Below are positions 12,050 through 24,430 of a stretch of 64,000 bases of DNA, piece by piece; position 1 is the stretch's first letter; each line of letters starts with the position of its first letter. The stretch spans positions 19,519,859-19,583,858 of the forward strand of contig OY743184.1 of assembly GCA_963555705.1 (NCBI GenBank). The letters are read 5' to 3'. This stretch comes from Ligustrum vulgare. Its lineage: Eukaryota; Streptophyta; Magnoliopsida; Lamiales; Oleaceae. A model generated the notes under the pieces. That model had not been told where the DNA came from, made no database searches, and saw only the letters and a program-made list of their open reading frames with translations. The position numbers were made by a program, and so were the translations under genes.

Positions 12050-14662
12050 ATCCTAGAAACTCCTCTTCAAAGGGTCGGACCTGCAATTGAAAGATTGAGC
12101 TCCATGAATTTCCCATATCAATTGTGGGCAAGGAATATCCTCCACCTACTTGATACCAGGACTGTGTTGGTGCACCCTACAAATTACAAAGTGAGGCAAC
12201 AAAACATATCATCATATCGAATCCAAATTCCCATAAAACCATCAGTTGGAAGTTAGCAAACCTAATCGTTAATTGTTGCGTGTATGAGAGTGGATTGATC
12301 AACACCTACTGAGCTTCCCCTGATGCTTGACCTACAGTAAGAATAGGATTTGGAGTAGCTTGTATGATGGTCTTGCTTCTGTATGATGTGGATCATACCT
12401 GAAACAGTATATACGAATAAGAACATTTCAATGAAGCCATTTTAACAATTGGAATATTAGTAATTGTAAGATGCAAATTATATGATACTTACTCGTGACT
12501 TCTTCGAATTAGATTCCAATGGCCCTTTCTTCCGAAGCTTTTTGGGAGCGCCCTTAGATTTTGTACATTTTGGATCTAAAATCATAGTTGTATCCACACA
12601 TTTTTCCGAAGTATCCTGGACAAAGTTTTTCCCCATCGTACTTTGCCTTGATTTTGATACTGAGAGATCATTGAACTTCTCTTCCAACTAGGAAAGCAGC
12701 TCATTAGTTTGCTTTTCATCATCAATAGCCAGGTTTGCAACATTCGTGAATGCCCGAAAAACTTGCTCATATCTTAACTGGGCCGGTGTGATTTTCCAAG
12801 CTGCATAATTAACCTTAACCCTTTGGTACAATCTGCTCACATCTTTCCTCCATCTCCGCAAGATGTACCTATCTGGAACTGAAGTCACACCATTTAACTT
12901 TAACACCAGGAGTGTGTGTCTACAAAGAATTCCTTTAAATTCAAATAAGTGACAACTGCAACCAATTTCACATTGTACCGCCTGAAATGACACTATGAAT
13001 TTCTTCATCTTCGAACCTCCATCATAGAAATGGTCTTCCTGCACAGCATATATCTTTTCAATACCAGTACTAGATGTGCCTACAACCTAACAATACACCA
13101 TTCCCGTGAACTCTTCCTGAAATTCTTTAAATTTTGCTATTATGTAGACCTACTGAAACTGTTTTTCCAGTTCGTACCTAGTAGCACATGGGATAGCTTG
13201 TGTGAAGCACTTAAAATCTGGTTGAAATTCTTTCTCAACTTTACTCTTCAACGCTCGCTCGTACTGTTCTACAAACTGCTTTAACGATGTTTTCGATTTC
13301 ATATAACCATCGAAAAAAGCATTAACGCTCTCACTCCTTTGGGTCGTTGACATCCCTGCTCAGAAGCTCGTTCTCAGGTAACAAGGTACCCAACGCCTTC
13401 TTTCTCTGTAAAGTCCGTCTAACCAATCATTCTCATGTAGTATATACTCATCGAGCATCCTAATCCACCCCTCTTCAAATTCAGATTCATGTTGCGATTC
13501 CTAAACCAACTCATGTATCGCTGACATTATCGAGGCTTTTTTGATTGTGATACCCAAACTTTTCAGGCAGCTTCTTCAGTATATGCCAAAGACACCACCA
13601 ATTGCATTCTATATAGCTCTATCTTGGTCTGTTACTATCCCGCTGGGAGCCGTTCATCCATACACTGAAGCCAAGTGCTAAAAAGCCAAACAAAAGTGTC
13701 TGTGTCCTCGCTAGAAACCAAACCACAGCCCAATAATGTTGAATGCCCATGGTGTTTAACACCAACAAACGGGGCAAATGGCATATCTTACTTGTTAGTC
13801 AAGTACGTAGTATCAAACGTGATAACATCGCCAAATTCCTTATACGCTTCTCTATATCTGTTATCGGCCCAAAAAACATTCCTCAACCAACCCTTGTCAT
13901 CCAAATCTAGTGAAAAATAGAATCCCGGGCAAGCCGCTTGGATTTTACAAAAGTAGGCTTGAATAGCTGCAGCATCTCCATCCCCAAGTCTTAAATGCCT
14001 TGCCTTCTCAATGTAGTTTCTACAATCCCTTTTGTTAAATGTCACTTGCTTATATCCACCAGCCTCAACAACAGTGGATTTAAAGGTTTTATGTAAGGGT
14101 ATTCCAGCAATATCATTCACTTCAAGTTGTCGTTTCACGTGTGCACTAAGCCTTCGATTATATCTAAACAATCTAGACTTTGTAGATAAATGATTATACT
14201 CTAGATGAACCTTCGTAATTCGCCATATTCCATTAAAGTCTGAAGAAACTGTCCACTTAGCTTTACACCCCGTTTGCATGGTTGGTTGCGGCTTCAAAGA
14301 ATTGCTAGTAGTACACATTTTTTTCCCTTCTCGTGAACATGCAATTTCCACATTTCATAATAACCCATCCTCACCCTTCCTCGAATTTCTTTTTCTAACT
14401 GGAAATCCCACGCGGTAAGCATACTTTGTATAAAATTCATACAATTCTTCGACGTCCTTAAATTTCACGCCAATTGCAGGCACAACCTCACTGTCGACAT
14501 CCGCATTCAACCCGCGGTCTTCTCCCGTCCCTTCTTCATTATCTTGTGAACTCACATCATCCTCAATCACTAGGTTTGTGTTTGCGATCTCTTCATCTGA
14601 GTACGGAAATTGAGTTTCTGTTGATATTAAAGGCCCTAAATTTAGTTCCCACTCATCCATAG
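12050..14662 (-). pseudogene. FAR1/FRS-type MULE transposase, broken
   Basis: Minus-strand order: start MDEWELNLGP at 14662; FAR1 DNA-binding domain (VEELYEFYTKYAYRVGFPVR, then GCKAKWTVS and WRITKVHLEYNHL); MULE catalytic region (RNVFWADNRYREAYKEFGDV, ITFDTTYLTN, then LVSSEDTDTFVWLFSTWLQ and VTDQDRAI, and WCLWHILKKLPEKF); MSTTQRSESVNAFFDGY; a SWIM finger (CEIGCSCHLFEFKGILCRH); and a basic tail (DPKCTKSKGAPKKLRKKGPL). Possible C-terminal exons follow GTAAGT at 12492 (open pieces near 12330-12400 and 12075-12180). The frame shifts near 14353 and 13790 and has in-frame stops at about 13150 and 13090. An intact form would be a DDE transposase acting on the 9090-15472 ends; domesticated relatives are light-signalling factors. 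Residence inside TIRs with a perfect duplication shows this one is transposon-borne. Confidence 0.9.
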
Positions 14663-15271
14663 TTTTTGAAAAACAAGAACTATAAATTGAAAATGGTAAT
14701 TGGAACTAAAACACGAGATAGGATATCAACAGATAATGGAAAATGGGATAGCAAGGACAAAAATAAATTCCAACCCAACAAAAAGGCAATCACACAGACC
14801 AAAAATTAAATCTCATGGAAATCATTTTCCAGTTCTATGGAATTCTGGGAAATCAAACATGCCCTTAATTCTTTGAGCATCAGGTTAGCAAGAAAGTTTG
14901 TTAGAACTGCTGGTTGAAAACATATTATTATGTGAAATTGTGCATCAAGCGTAGATGCAGGTACTATTTCTAAACGATTATCAAACTCAGACATTTATGG
15001 GAAGATGCAGGTACATTTCTTTCCCTTTCTTCCACAAGTTTCCTACAGAAAGAGATATCTCAAAATAATAAAATTTCTATTACTAGTCACTTCTTAGAAT
15101 GATTCACAAAAAATTTCTACTACTAATCACTTCTTCGAATCATGTTAACATCACCACCGTCGGTTAAATTCATAGATAAGGCAAAGGAAACCAAACCAAA
15201 AAAAATAATTACCTGATTCCATGTTAACAATTGGCCGATAATCCTTTTACCGTTGGACGAGACGGCGGGAG

Positions 15272-15475
15272 ATGGCCGGAGAAGCTGTGGAAAATGACTC
15301 TAGCGCGGCAATTTCGTTTGAGAGGGAGCGACTGAAATTTTTAGAAGGGCTCAGCAATTTTGAAATAATTTTAGCAATTTATTTCAATTCCCAAGATATC
15401 TCATCACTTAAGGACGATATTTTGCTTGAGGTGAGTTGTGCGGTGGGTCTTGAGGGGAGTATTGCATTATTGTGA
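15272..15475 (+). other. small open frame running into the right MULE TIR
   Basis: A 67-codon frame (starts MAGEAVENDSSAA, ends in the terminal repeat) lies at the right end of the MULE. I do not recognise it. It is in the region that should be the transposase promoter and could be a captured host exon or chance. It ends at a TGA that overlaps the target-site duplication. Confidence 0.25.
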
Positions 15476-16052
15476 AATCAAAGGCTTGAAAATAGAACTA
15501 GATTCAGGGTTCTAATTGGAAAATTGGGAATGGTCCTTATAATAATTCATCTTCCTGTGATCAATCATTTTCCTCTTCGTTGCCTTTAGTTACAACATTT
15601 AAGTGATGTTAAAACGTTTCTTCGATGATTGGATTGAAAATTGCTAACCGTGGACGTTCTTGATGGGATGACTTGTATAAATAATTGGTTTGATCCCTAA
15701 GCTGATCAGGTAACTTTTTCCTCTTCATCACACACCATCATACGGGGTGTTATGAGGGCTTATTACTTAGAAAATTCAAAATTTAAAGGAAACTTCATAT
15801 TCGCAACCGAATGAGAAAGGCAGCACTAACAGGAGGTAATCTTTGATCCCCTTTTTTGTATTGATCTAAGTTCTTTTATGATTATAAATATGTAAGATCA
15901 CATTATATATTCCAACAATTGTGTTCTGCTATGCAAAAATGCCTGGGGCGATCGCTTGGTTGTGGCCAGATCCCATGTCTTCAAACAATGATTTTTTCCC
16001 CCTTTCTCTTGAGGTTCTTTTTATCTCCTAAATTTTTTGAAATGATTATCTC

Positions 16053-17070
16053 CTGTTGATTGATAATGTTTGGAGATAAATTGTGTTACTTATATTTTAT
16101 GATAAGTATTGAGAATTGTTATAATTTTTTACTTAGGCTAAAATTCTATCTTATCACTTATCATTCACGATAAGAATTCAAGATTGAGAAAATCTTAGAT
16201 TGGCAGAAAATCTTGGCCTTATTTCTTGGTGCCCAAATTTTTGTATATCACTTGGTTGGTAAGTGATTCACTTATGGTAAGATTCTTTATTTCATAATTA
16301 TCTTTGATTTCTTACCTTGTCTCTATGTAACTTGTAATTATCTTATTGCGGGAAATAGAGATTGTGCATATATAGGTTTCTTAGTGCATAAGAAACTCCT
16401 GTGCCTATAAAAAGAGAAGACCTGGATGTTTTCTCTTATGCCAGTGAAGCTGAAAATTTAGTATTGTGAAGAATAGATAAACGGCTTCCTTCTCTGGCAA
16501 CTTCTCCTCTTTGCATGATCATCTTAAAGAATCTGAGCTTATTCTTTCGTACAAAATAAAGTCTTTAAACGTCAACCTGAAATAGTTCTCTAGGAAGAGT
16601 AATCAATCACTAAGGGAAGAAAGGACCTTCAGGCAAATATCAAACGGGAGGTTTAGATAAAGATCAAACGGGAGTTCGAAGTTGCTAAAGTACTGTTGCA
16701 ATGTCAAGGAAAGCTACTGAAGAGTGGTGGGATGCCAGCTCATATTACACGTCATAGAAGAATCAGGGAGTGATTCATTTAATTCTTGGGTGTTTGATAA
16801 GTTTATGCGTAAATTTATCATGTAACTTTGATTGAACTGTGTAATCTATTTTCTTATTAGTGATTGGTTTTTGTCCGTAGGGTGCGGGCTCGTGGGTTTT
16901 CCCTGTTAGGAATTTTTCCACGTTAAGCTCAAATATTGTGTTCAAATCTCTTTATAATTCTGCATTGCTTAAACTGTTTTATTCACGATCTATAATCCAG
17001 ACGGATCTGGGATAACAAGATTCATCTGGATCTGCGCTAAACAAAACTTCACGTTTTCTGTCGAGATAAA
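16053..17070 (+). mobile_element. probable LTR (solo or remnant), copia-like
   Basis: The stretch starts TGTTGATTGATAATG, has a TATA box (CTATAAAAAG, about 16405), and later features of an R/U5 region (TTAGTATTGTGAAG, then GGGTTTTCCCTGTTAGG and TTCCACGTTAA at 16890-16935). The promoter-like layout and the TTTTCC...CACGTTAA block are common in plant copia LTRs. I could not find a target-site duplication or a certain 3-prime end, so the limits are approximate. 15482-16050 and 17070-18100 hold no gene I can support. Confidence 0.45.
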
Positions 17071-18129
17071 TCTCTGATAGTCAGTTTCATTCTATTTATA
17101 ACAAGACTTCACATATATATGTTTATACTTTACTATTCTGACAAAACTGCGATACCTAGATTCATCTAACTAATAACAGTATTGAAAACAGTAAAGTTTA
17201 ATCTAATTAATTGTGATCTAATTTTTATTTCAATCAAAATTAGACAACTTTAAATTTTCATTATGTATAAGTCATCTCTCTATTAAGCTTTCTAAGTGAC
17301 CTTGTAACGAGTTTTAGGCTACTAACTCTCAAATCAGATGACTTTAGGGTACAAGTTTTAAAAAGTCTTAAAAACTTAATTGCTCGAGTAACCAATGTTA
17401 CGAAGAGAAGAATAAAACTCTTTTTATGTAACTAGTGCGGGTTTATACTTGTTGACTAAAACTCATTCAACTAAAGGTATAATTCATGAACTTCAGACCC
17501 TCAAAATTTTATGCCTACCTATACTAATCTTTCCATCCCCGAGGAGTTTGGTTTCTTCATTAAAGATTAGGATCTCTTGACTTGAGGTTGGGAAACATCT
17601 AGTCAATCCTAGGTAAAATTACATAATTAAATTTCCCAATAGATACAAAGTATACTCCTACAAAAGTGAAAATTCGATATTAGCTATGTGCTCAGTTTTA
17701 TAAAGTCTAACATGAATAAGGAATTTAGAGGGGAAAAAAAACACAAGTTTATGTTGTCTCTTATTCTTCATAAAGAAAAGTTTTAATCCGAATGAAATAT
17801 TGTCTTCGGCAACAAGCATGTCAACAGAATGTTAATTTATATGATGCACAGCCAAATTTTTTATTTATTTTCAAATTCAACTATGCCAACACATAGCCCA
17901 CAAGAATTTACGAAAAATACTTTTATCTTTCTTTTTATAAGTCAATGATGTAAATGACATCACTGGGATTTCAAAATCACTTTACATTAAAATAAAACTC
18001 ATTCATTTAAAAAGTAACTAGAAAACATTTAATATAATATCTTGACTTTAAAATCTCATAGATAAACAGTAACAATAATACAATAGCGAGTTTGGCAGTT
18101 CAAATACAAGATCTTATTCAGTAACTCCA

Positions 18130-20640
18130 CAATTCACAGGTCGTCACCTAGCGCAACACTATTTGTCTCACTATCTGAAGATCCGCGTCAATCCCTTTTT
18201 CATTTTTATTATTACATGAAATATTAGATATGTCGTGGAATAAACATATACTTGCCCAGTGACTAGAGTATGGTGCACATGTACTATTGCACGTAAACTA
18301 ATTAACCTCGCATGTTCAAGATTTATGCAAGTTTTACTTATTAAACCAATCAAGTCTATATTCAAGTCAAGTTCTAGTTGAGTTCTATGTTCACGTCAAG
18401 CCATATATCCAAATCAAGTCCAGTCCCAAGTCAAGTTTAAGTCAAGTAATTTTAAATTATATGTAATTCAAGTCAATTTCATATATATACATCAAGTCAA
18501 ATTCACATTTTCTAGTTAAGTCATACTTCATATATTTAAGATCAACGTAAATACATGTCTCACCTATTTAAATCAGTTAATTCCTATACTCAAGTCATAT
18601 AATCAAGATAAATTGAGGCAAGACATATATTCAAATTGAGTCAAGTAAATGTATTCAAGTTCATATGCATATGTATTTGCATATTAATCAAATCGAGTTA
18701 TGTTCATATAATCATGATTGGTGCAGATGCATGTCTATTCAAGAGAACGTGACTTTGAATGGGGCTCATATTACAATCAACTACTATCCTAAGCGCGCAC
18801 AAGCATGGAATGTAACCCCGAGTCCAAGCGTGAAATTTATTCCACGAGTTCTTTTACAAGCGTGGTATTTATGTCACGGGTTTCAAACAGGGAGTCGAGA
18901 TTCCCATAATTCATTAACAAGCATAACCACATTGTGATTTAATTATTGGACCTCATGGCATGTATATCAAGACAAACGCCATAAACGTATTAACAAGCTT
19001 GATAGAGTATCACTGTAATATCATGCAAGAAGTTCCTTTCTATGCAATGCATAAGGAGAAACATGAAAATCATATTAATGCAATGTAATAAATTTAAATG
19101 TATCACAAAGTAGCATTTAATCACATAATCAAGTATGAGTGCTACGTCATATAAAACAAGAACAAGTATTATATCAACTACAAGCATTATCCACAATTTC
19201 TATAAATAGCTAGAATAAAGATTATTCAAACATATCATACTATTCAAATAATTCTGATTAAGACTTTAAAACATATCATGTATTGATATATAATATAATG
19301 TATAGATACATGTTCAATGTATCAATACCCAACAAAGAACAGAAACTTCTTAAAACTTATATGTATTGATACATGATGTTAATCTTTTACAAGTAACGTA
19401 TCGATACATAATATTAATCTTTTATAAGTAATGTACTGATACATAATATTAATGTCAAGATAACAAGGATAATATAATTAATCAATGCCAAGATATTGAT
19501 AATGATATAATAATTAAATAGGGAACGCTTATAACGAGATCACATATTCCACTCATCTTAATCCAGAAGTGCCTAAAACATGGCTCTGTATATTCTGATT
19601 ACAGGATGTATCGATACTTCTTGAACATGTATCGATACATGTTTATCTTTATGCTTCAAGTATCAATACTTGCAGTTGGTTCATTGCTGTCATAAATGTC
19701 TGGGATTTCCTTCGCGGTTTAACTATATTTGGATTGTGTAAAACATACATAGGACATCAAGAACATGTTATTTAATTAACAAGTCTTGATCATAATAAAT
19801 ATTCGGACATGATCCTAACTTTGAAATTCTTTAAATTTGGAGGAATAAAATCATTATATTACCAATGGTTTTCTTGGCTAATTTTTGTGTATGTTTCAAT
19901 CTGAAATATAAGGTATTTATAGGGTCGAGTGATCATATAAGAAGAAATGAAGTTCCGGCCATACAAGATTTTCACCCTTTTTGTATAATTAAATCATACT
20001 CCGTCATTAAAAAAAGCATGAGGTGGAAGATTATTATAGAATGCAAAGCAGGAGGTGGAGAACCTACATTGGATGACTAAGGTAAGCTAAAAGATGGTGG
20101 TGGCAAATCTAGAGTCCACCTCGTGCTTAATAAGTTTGCAAAATCAGTTTCATGAGGCATAGTTTGAGCTTAGATTCGAGGTAACAATCGAAGTTAGAAT
20201 ATTGAGTTCTTGATGTCATTTCAAATTACTCAATGAGTACTTTAACGTGCAATTTACGGTGCAAGAAATGGATAACCGAGGAGGAAGTTATGACCTTCCA
20301 AAATAGGCCACTCAAACTGCTTTTGATTAACCATTTTTACCATCCTAATTTTAAAAATTCACCGAGGGTTATCCGTTGATCAAAATAATAAAATGTTTTC
20401 ATATTCTCGAAGTTCACTCTGAGAACTTGCCCGTACATATATCACATGTAATCAAATGAGGTCGCGAATGCTAGAAAAAGTCTCGAGAAAAGGGATACGT
20501 AAATACGTTTTTGAGATAACTTTTCTTTTTATAAAAATTTCGTTTTTGTTTCTTTAATCAAATAAACTACAAACTTTTATTGCATCATAATGAATTGTTA
20601 ATGATGTCAAAATCCTCGGGTCGTTATAGTTTATACATCC
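18130..20640 (-). mobile_element. Ty3/gypsy-like LTR debris
   Basis: Read on the minus strand, the block begins with a TATAACGACCCGAGG motif (about 20615-20632), like the starts of Tekay/Del chromovirus LTRs, and has a TATA box, CCCTATAAATACC (about 19910-19925). Further down come TGTATCGATACA-type palindromes (19270-19680) and a degenerate run of CAAGTCAAG repeats (18350-18670). No open pol was found. Limits and family are inferred from these motifs only. Confidence 0.4.
18355..18670. repeat. degenerate CAAGTCAAGT-type repeat
   Basis: Short words such as TCAAGTCAAGT, CAAGTCCAG and TCAAGTCATA recur roughly every 20-30 bp. The block is AT-rich and non-coding, within the suspected gypsy LTR debris. 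Confidence 0.6.
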
Positions 20641-20876
20641 TAGAAGAGTAGAATGACAGTTATACAAACCATGGATGAATGATACTTAAGCAAAAACTAG
20701 ATGGTTACATACAAATCATCCACAAACTTAAAACAGCACATTACCGCCAATGTATGATAAAATACATAAAAATAAATAAATAAAATATATAGAAAATATT
20801 TCGAGTACTTCTCGGGTGTCGATCTAGCTAAGGAGACTGAGAAGGTCCTGTTGGTGTCTGTGTGACACCCCGACAA

Positions 20877-21800
20877 TCATGTCCTCAATAGCGGCCATTT
20901 AAGTTGTTCCTCGCAGTACTTGGGTTTTGAAACCTTGTTACTGTCAAAACCAAATTCTCTAATTACTATGTCCACAAGATTCGAATAGCTGCTTCCTTCA
21001 TCAATCATTAACAAGGCAGACTGAGATCCAAAAATCACACAAACACGTACATAGCCCATACCTGAACATTCATCGCAAGGGCATCAGTTGATACACATCT
21101 CACTTATAATCACATCACAACAACATTGTAAAATTTATTAATAAAACTATAGTATAACAAATAGCATTGTTACCACAACAATATGTGACCACACGTACAT
21201 AATTTCATTAATGTGACCAAACAATATGAATGCACCCACATTCGAATCGTCACATGAAAATCTCTGCAAGTCTGTGAACTGTAATTACAACAAAATATGC
21301 GCACTTCTTTAACCCATCATACATTTCATAATACCGTTAACTTATGCAACCTCACATTTATTCAATCAAATAATATCAATATTTTCCAGGCATTCATACC
21401 ATATAATTCTTATAATATAAAGTTTACCATATGTGACCACGCATTAGATCCATTAGATAATATGAACATTATAGTAAATTTGTGTTCACTTCCATTGGTG
21501 ACCTCAAACACACACCGTGATTGCATAAAATGACGGCTTACCGTAGGTCGACCTCACCGCCTCAATTATTCCTGGATTACTTTCAAACACCAATTTCTCT
21601 TATGCTGTTAAAATTGGGAATTGTGACCTCGTCTTCTTTGTCTTCTCAAGCTCTACATTTCCTTCTCCAAGCCAACATTGAGGCCCTATTTTTCCTATTT
21701 GCAATGACGTTATTGCATTGATAAGGAAGATCAATATGGAAAGAATATTTTCATTTACTGTCACCGTGATAATTGGGTTGCATATCTTCTATATATATAT
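20877..21800 (-). other. unrecognised repeat-like stretch
   Basis: A 60-codon minus-strand frame (MGYVRVCVIFGSQSALLMID, then SNLVDIVIREFGFD) vaguely recalls the N-terminal region of some MULE proteins, but the match is too weak to name. From 21060 to 21800 the sequence repeats GTGACC- and CACATTC-containing blocks and ends in an AT microsatellite (21790-21807). Probably transposon debris. Confidence 0.2.
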
Positions 21801-22699
21801 ATATATAGTAACACACACCTGATAATTGAATTTTTTTAGAATCAACCTTATTTTTGATATGTTAATCTATTAGTACCTGATTAACGTATTTTTCTCTTAG
21901 TAAAAGTAATTTAAAAATAAAATAAACAACAATATCTGGCAACATCGTTAAAAACTTGTTGTGTGATCTCCCTATTGTAAGTGTATGGATCGAACAAGTA
22001 ATCTAATGGGTTATGAGTTCAAGTATTGTACCCACAATGGTTGAGATAAATTATTTTATAAATTACTAACCTTAATCAAAACGGGAAATATTAATCAAGT
22101 CAATATTTACGGATTGAAATCCGAACTACTAAATAATATTGACTGTAAAAAAAATTCAATTAAAACAAATAATCTTCAAAGAATGTTTTGTTTTATGAAT
22201 GAGATTAAAGTGTTAAGATCTAGAATCCACTTTTTTATTCCATCTTTTGTGTCTTTGTTTAAATGCTTAACAACAATTTATTGGTGATGAAGGTCAATGT
22301 TCCTAGATTTTTTAAGACCCTCTTTCGAGTGGAACTAAAACTTATTCATATATGTGACATGCCTATATCTCCATGACGAATGCAAACATACAAGGAAATG
22401 TTAAAATTTTATGAACACTTAAAGATACATAGCAGAACCTATCAGACTTAATGGTAATTAAAACATCTCTATCGAATCTAAAACATGTTATGTTAAATCA
22501 TACAATAGTTGCACATATAATTGTAGAAACATGCAATAATGAAATTGATTGCTCAAAGCCATAAATAACTCTAAGTAACACAAACAAAAATAAAAATCTA
22601 GAAATTAAAGTATCATCATGATCCTAACACAAATTGGTTTAGCCTAGATACATAATAAAGATTGAACAACAAGATTTAATATGATTCATCACCTGGATG

Positions 22700-23190
22700 T
22701 AGAATTTAGACTTGTTGAAAGAAGAATCTTAAATTGGATCTTGATCCTCAATCTTGATATGAATTTGATATTGGATCTCCAAGCTTTTCCCTCTTGAATA
22801 ATGTCTTCTTTGTAAATTTTGTACAACCCTTTGGGTAGAATCCTTGTTCAAGCTAAAGAAGTTTCACAAAATTTGGAATAAAAAGGGAAACAAAATCTCT
22901 TTCAGGTGATCGTTAATAGAAACCAAGGCGATCACTTGAGAAAATTTGTTGAGTATCGATATCAACAGTCTTCTGAAACTCATCGTATAGAAGAATTTTG
23001 GAGAAATATGATTTGTTCTGTCTTCTTTGATGAAGCCTCCTTTAAGTTGTATAACACAAGCTGCATTATTTTCGTACGATATTGTTTGACTATCTCTTGA
23101 TGAAGTTATTCCGCAGTATACTTGGATATGATGGTGATGTGATCCGAGATAGGAGCTCAAAAGAGAAACCAAGACACGGGCAACACAACA
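22700..23190 (-). pseudogene. Ty1/copia RNase H fragment
   Basis: Minus strand: ISYENNAACVIQLKGGFIKE, then DRTNHISPKFFYT, then (shifted frame) QKTVDIDTQQIFSSDRLG. This is the C-terminal RNase H of copia pol, where the usual text is EDNAAC...HISPKFF. The usual D of EDNAAC is N here. A frameshift lies right after FFYT. Upstream pol is missing: within a few hundred bases the sequence becomes a different LTR (23280 on). A truncated copy; RNase H would degrade the RNA strand during reverse transcription. Confidence 0.75.
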
Positions 23191-23279
23191 AAATTCTACA
23201 TAGGAAAATGAACAAGTTTCATGTTGGAGTCGAGCCGATAAGACAGACGGATCAAACCAAGTCAAAAGACAAAGTTTGA

Positions 23280-24000
23280 AGTACAGAAGTAAATTCACGG
23301 CCGTAAGGTTCCTAAGCTCACGGCCGTAACCTCCTCTCGGGTGAAAGCGCGAGATTCCAACAATTGTCTAACTTACGGTCGTAAGTCTTAATGTCATAGC
23401 CGTAATCTTAAAACTAGAATACACTTACGGTCGTAAGTGTTTCTTCACGGCCTTAACTGCTCAGCGGGATTAAATTTTGTATATTTTATTTTCTTTTCAG
23501 TTTTTGTTATTTTAGTTTAATTAGAATTCTATTTTCAGTATTTTGAGCTCATTAGCGGCTACCATAGTTGTTAGGTCGTTTTCTGCTTATTTATATTCTA
23601 TTTTTCATTCCTTGTAAAACAGACTTTGATTTTGATAAAAAATTTATTGAGGATTCAATAAAATTATAGGCGGATTTCCTATATTTTTTCGAACTTATCA
23701 AAGAGTGATTATTTGTGGCGTTCATCCCGAACTTATCAAATATTCGCGAGAATATTCAAAACCAGAAACTTATCAAAGAAGTTGGACAGATCCTTATGGC
23801 GTTTCGAAAGTCTTAGTTCTTTATTCCGCATTGTCGATCTTCGCGTCATGAATATCAGGTCAAGATTCCTCCGTCCATCCACAACCTGGATTCGGAACTT
23901 TTCTGCGTTAATTCCGCGCATCTTGAATCGCGTCAGATGGGTCATGTTCCTCAATAATACATATTCTCGACTTGCCTCGTGGATTGCAATAATTTATTAA
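23280..24000 (+). mobile_element. gypsy-type LTR remnant A (palindrome-bearing)
   Basis: A run of CTTACGGCCGTAAG-like palindromes (23290-23460) is followed by an AT-rich TTTTCTTTTCAGTTTTTG stretch and then a U5-like block: AACTTATCAAAGAGTGATTA, TTTGTGGCGTT, a second CAAAGAAGTTGGACAGATCC and TTAGTTCTTTATTCCGCAT. The same U5 block occurs in reverse at 46430-46600 (remnant B), so both belong to one family. Order U3-palindromes-U5 gives plus orientation. Tat/Athila-like affiliation is inferred from style only. Confidence 0.55.
23285..23460. repeat. palindromic CTTACGGCCGTAAG cluster
   Basis: Five spaced variants appear: ACGGCCGTAAGG, CACGGCCGTAACC, CTTACGGTCGTAAG, CATAGCCGTAATC, and CTTACGGTCGTAAG again followed by TTCACGGCCTTAA. 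Most are perfect or near-perfect 12-14 bp palindromes spaced about 25-60 bp. They sit in the presumed U3 of LTR remnant A. Confidence 0.75.
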
Positions 24001-24208
24001 TGATTTGAAGATGTTGTCAATATTTGCTTCACAGATCTCCACAATAAATTTTTTCCACCACATGTAAACAATAATTTCTTTCCCACGATATCATCAATCC
24101 TGCCGCCCATAAATTGTTTAGATTTTTCCATGTCTTGGAGTGAGGGTTTTTTCCCTTTTTGTTGATATTGAGGTGCTTGTAGTAGTTTTGGGTTGTTCTG
24201 ATTGTGAA

Positions 24209-24227
24209 CCCCCCCCCCCCCCCCCCC
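24209..24227. repeat. C19 homopolymer
   Basis: Nineteen consecutive C residues. Such runs mutate and mis-sequence readily, so the length is uncertain. Confidence 0.9.
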
Positions 24228-24430
24228 GGATGAAATCTGCACGTTCTAGTGGATTTTACAAGATGGGACGATCTAAAGTGTTGTGATTCGCCCCCACATT
24301 CGTCACAACTCAGTCTTGAGCTTTTTCACTGTAATAGTAATAACAATATTAATAACAATGTATTCAAAATTCAAATTAAAGAAGTAATCTGCATGCATCA
24401 CGTATAAACCCAACATTAGGCTCTATTAAG

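Larger units (their letters stand above)
9090..15472 (-). mobile_element. Mutator-like element (MULE) of the FAR1/Jittery type
   Basis: The 6383 bp element is flanked by an exact 9 bp duplication, TGAAATCAA (9081-9089 and 15473-15481), the Mutator hallmark. Its inverted ends begin CAATAATG and stay near-identical for about 47 bp, including ACTCCCCTCAAGACCCACCG on both arms. It carries a FAR1-type transposase pseudogene on the minus strand (12050-14662) and a convergent zinc-knuckle/GRF gene on the plus strand (10422-11369). The left arm has a GC-richer block (9180-9500) with repeated CCAGCGGTGAGA-like units. Confidence 0.93.

Noticed and set aside
12050..14662. Calling this a domesticated FRS host gene
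   Set aside because: It sits between MULE TIRs with a perfect 9 bp duplication and has stops and frameshifts.
14857..14871. Tourist-type end TCAAACATGCCCTTA
   Set aside because: No matching left end or duplication found nearby, so not called as an element.
18355..18670. Regular-looking repeats considered as a CRISPR array
   Set aside because: Units are degenerate, spacing is uneven, and the sequence is plant nuclear DNA.
22864..23298. 144-codon minus-strand frame as an intact gene
   Set aside because: Only the RNase H part is meaningful; the frame shifts after FFYT and the rest is a chance frame.
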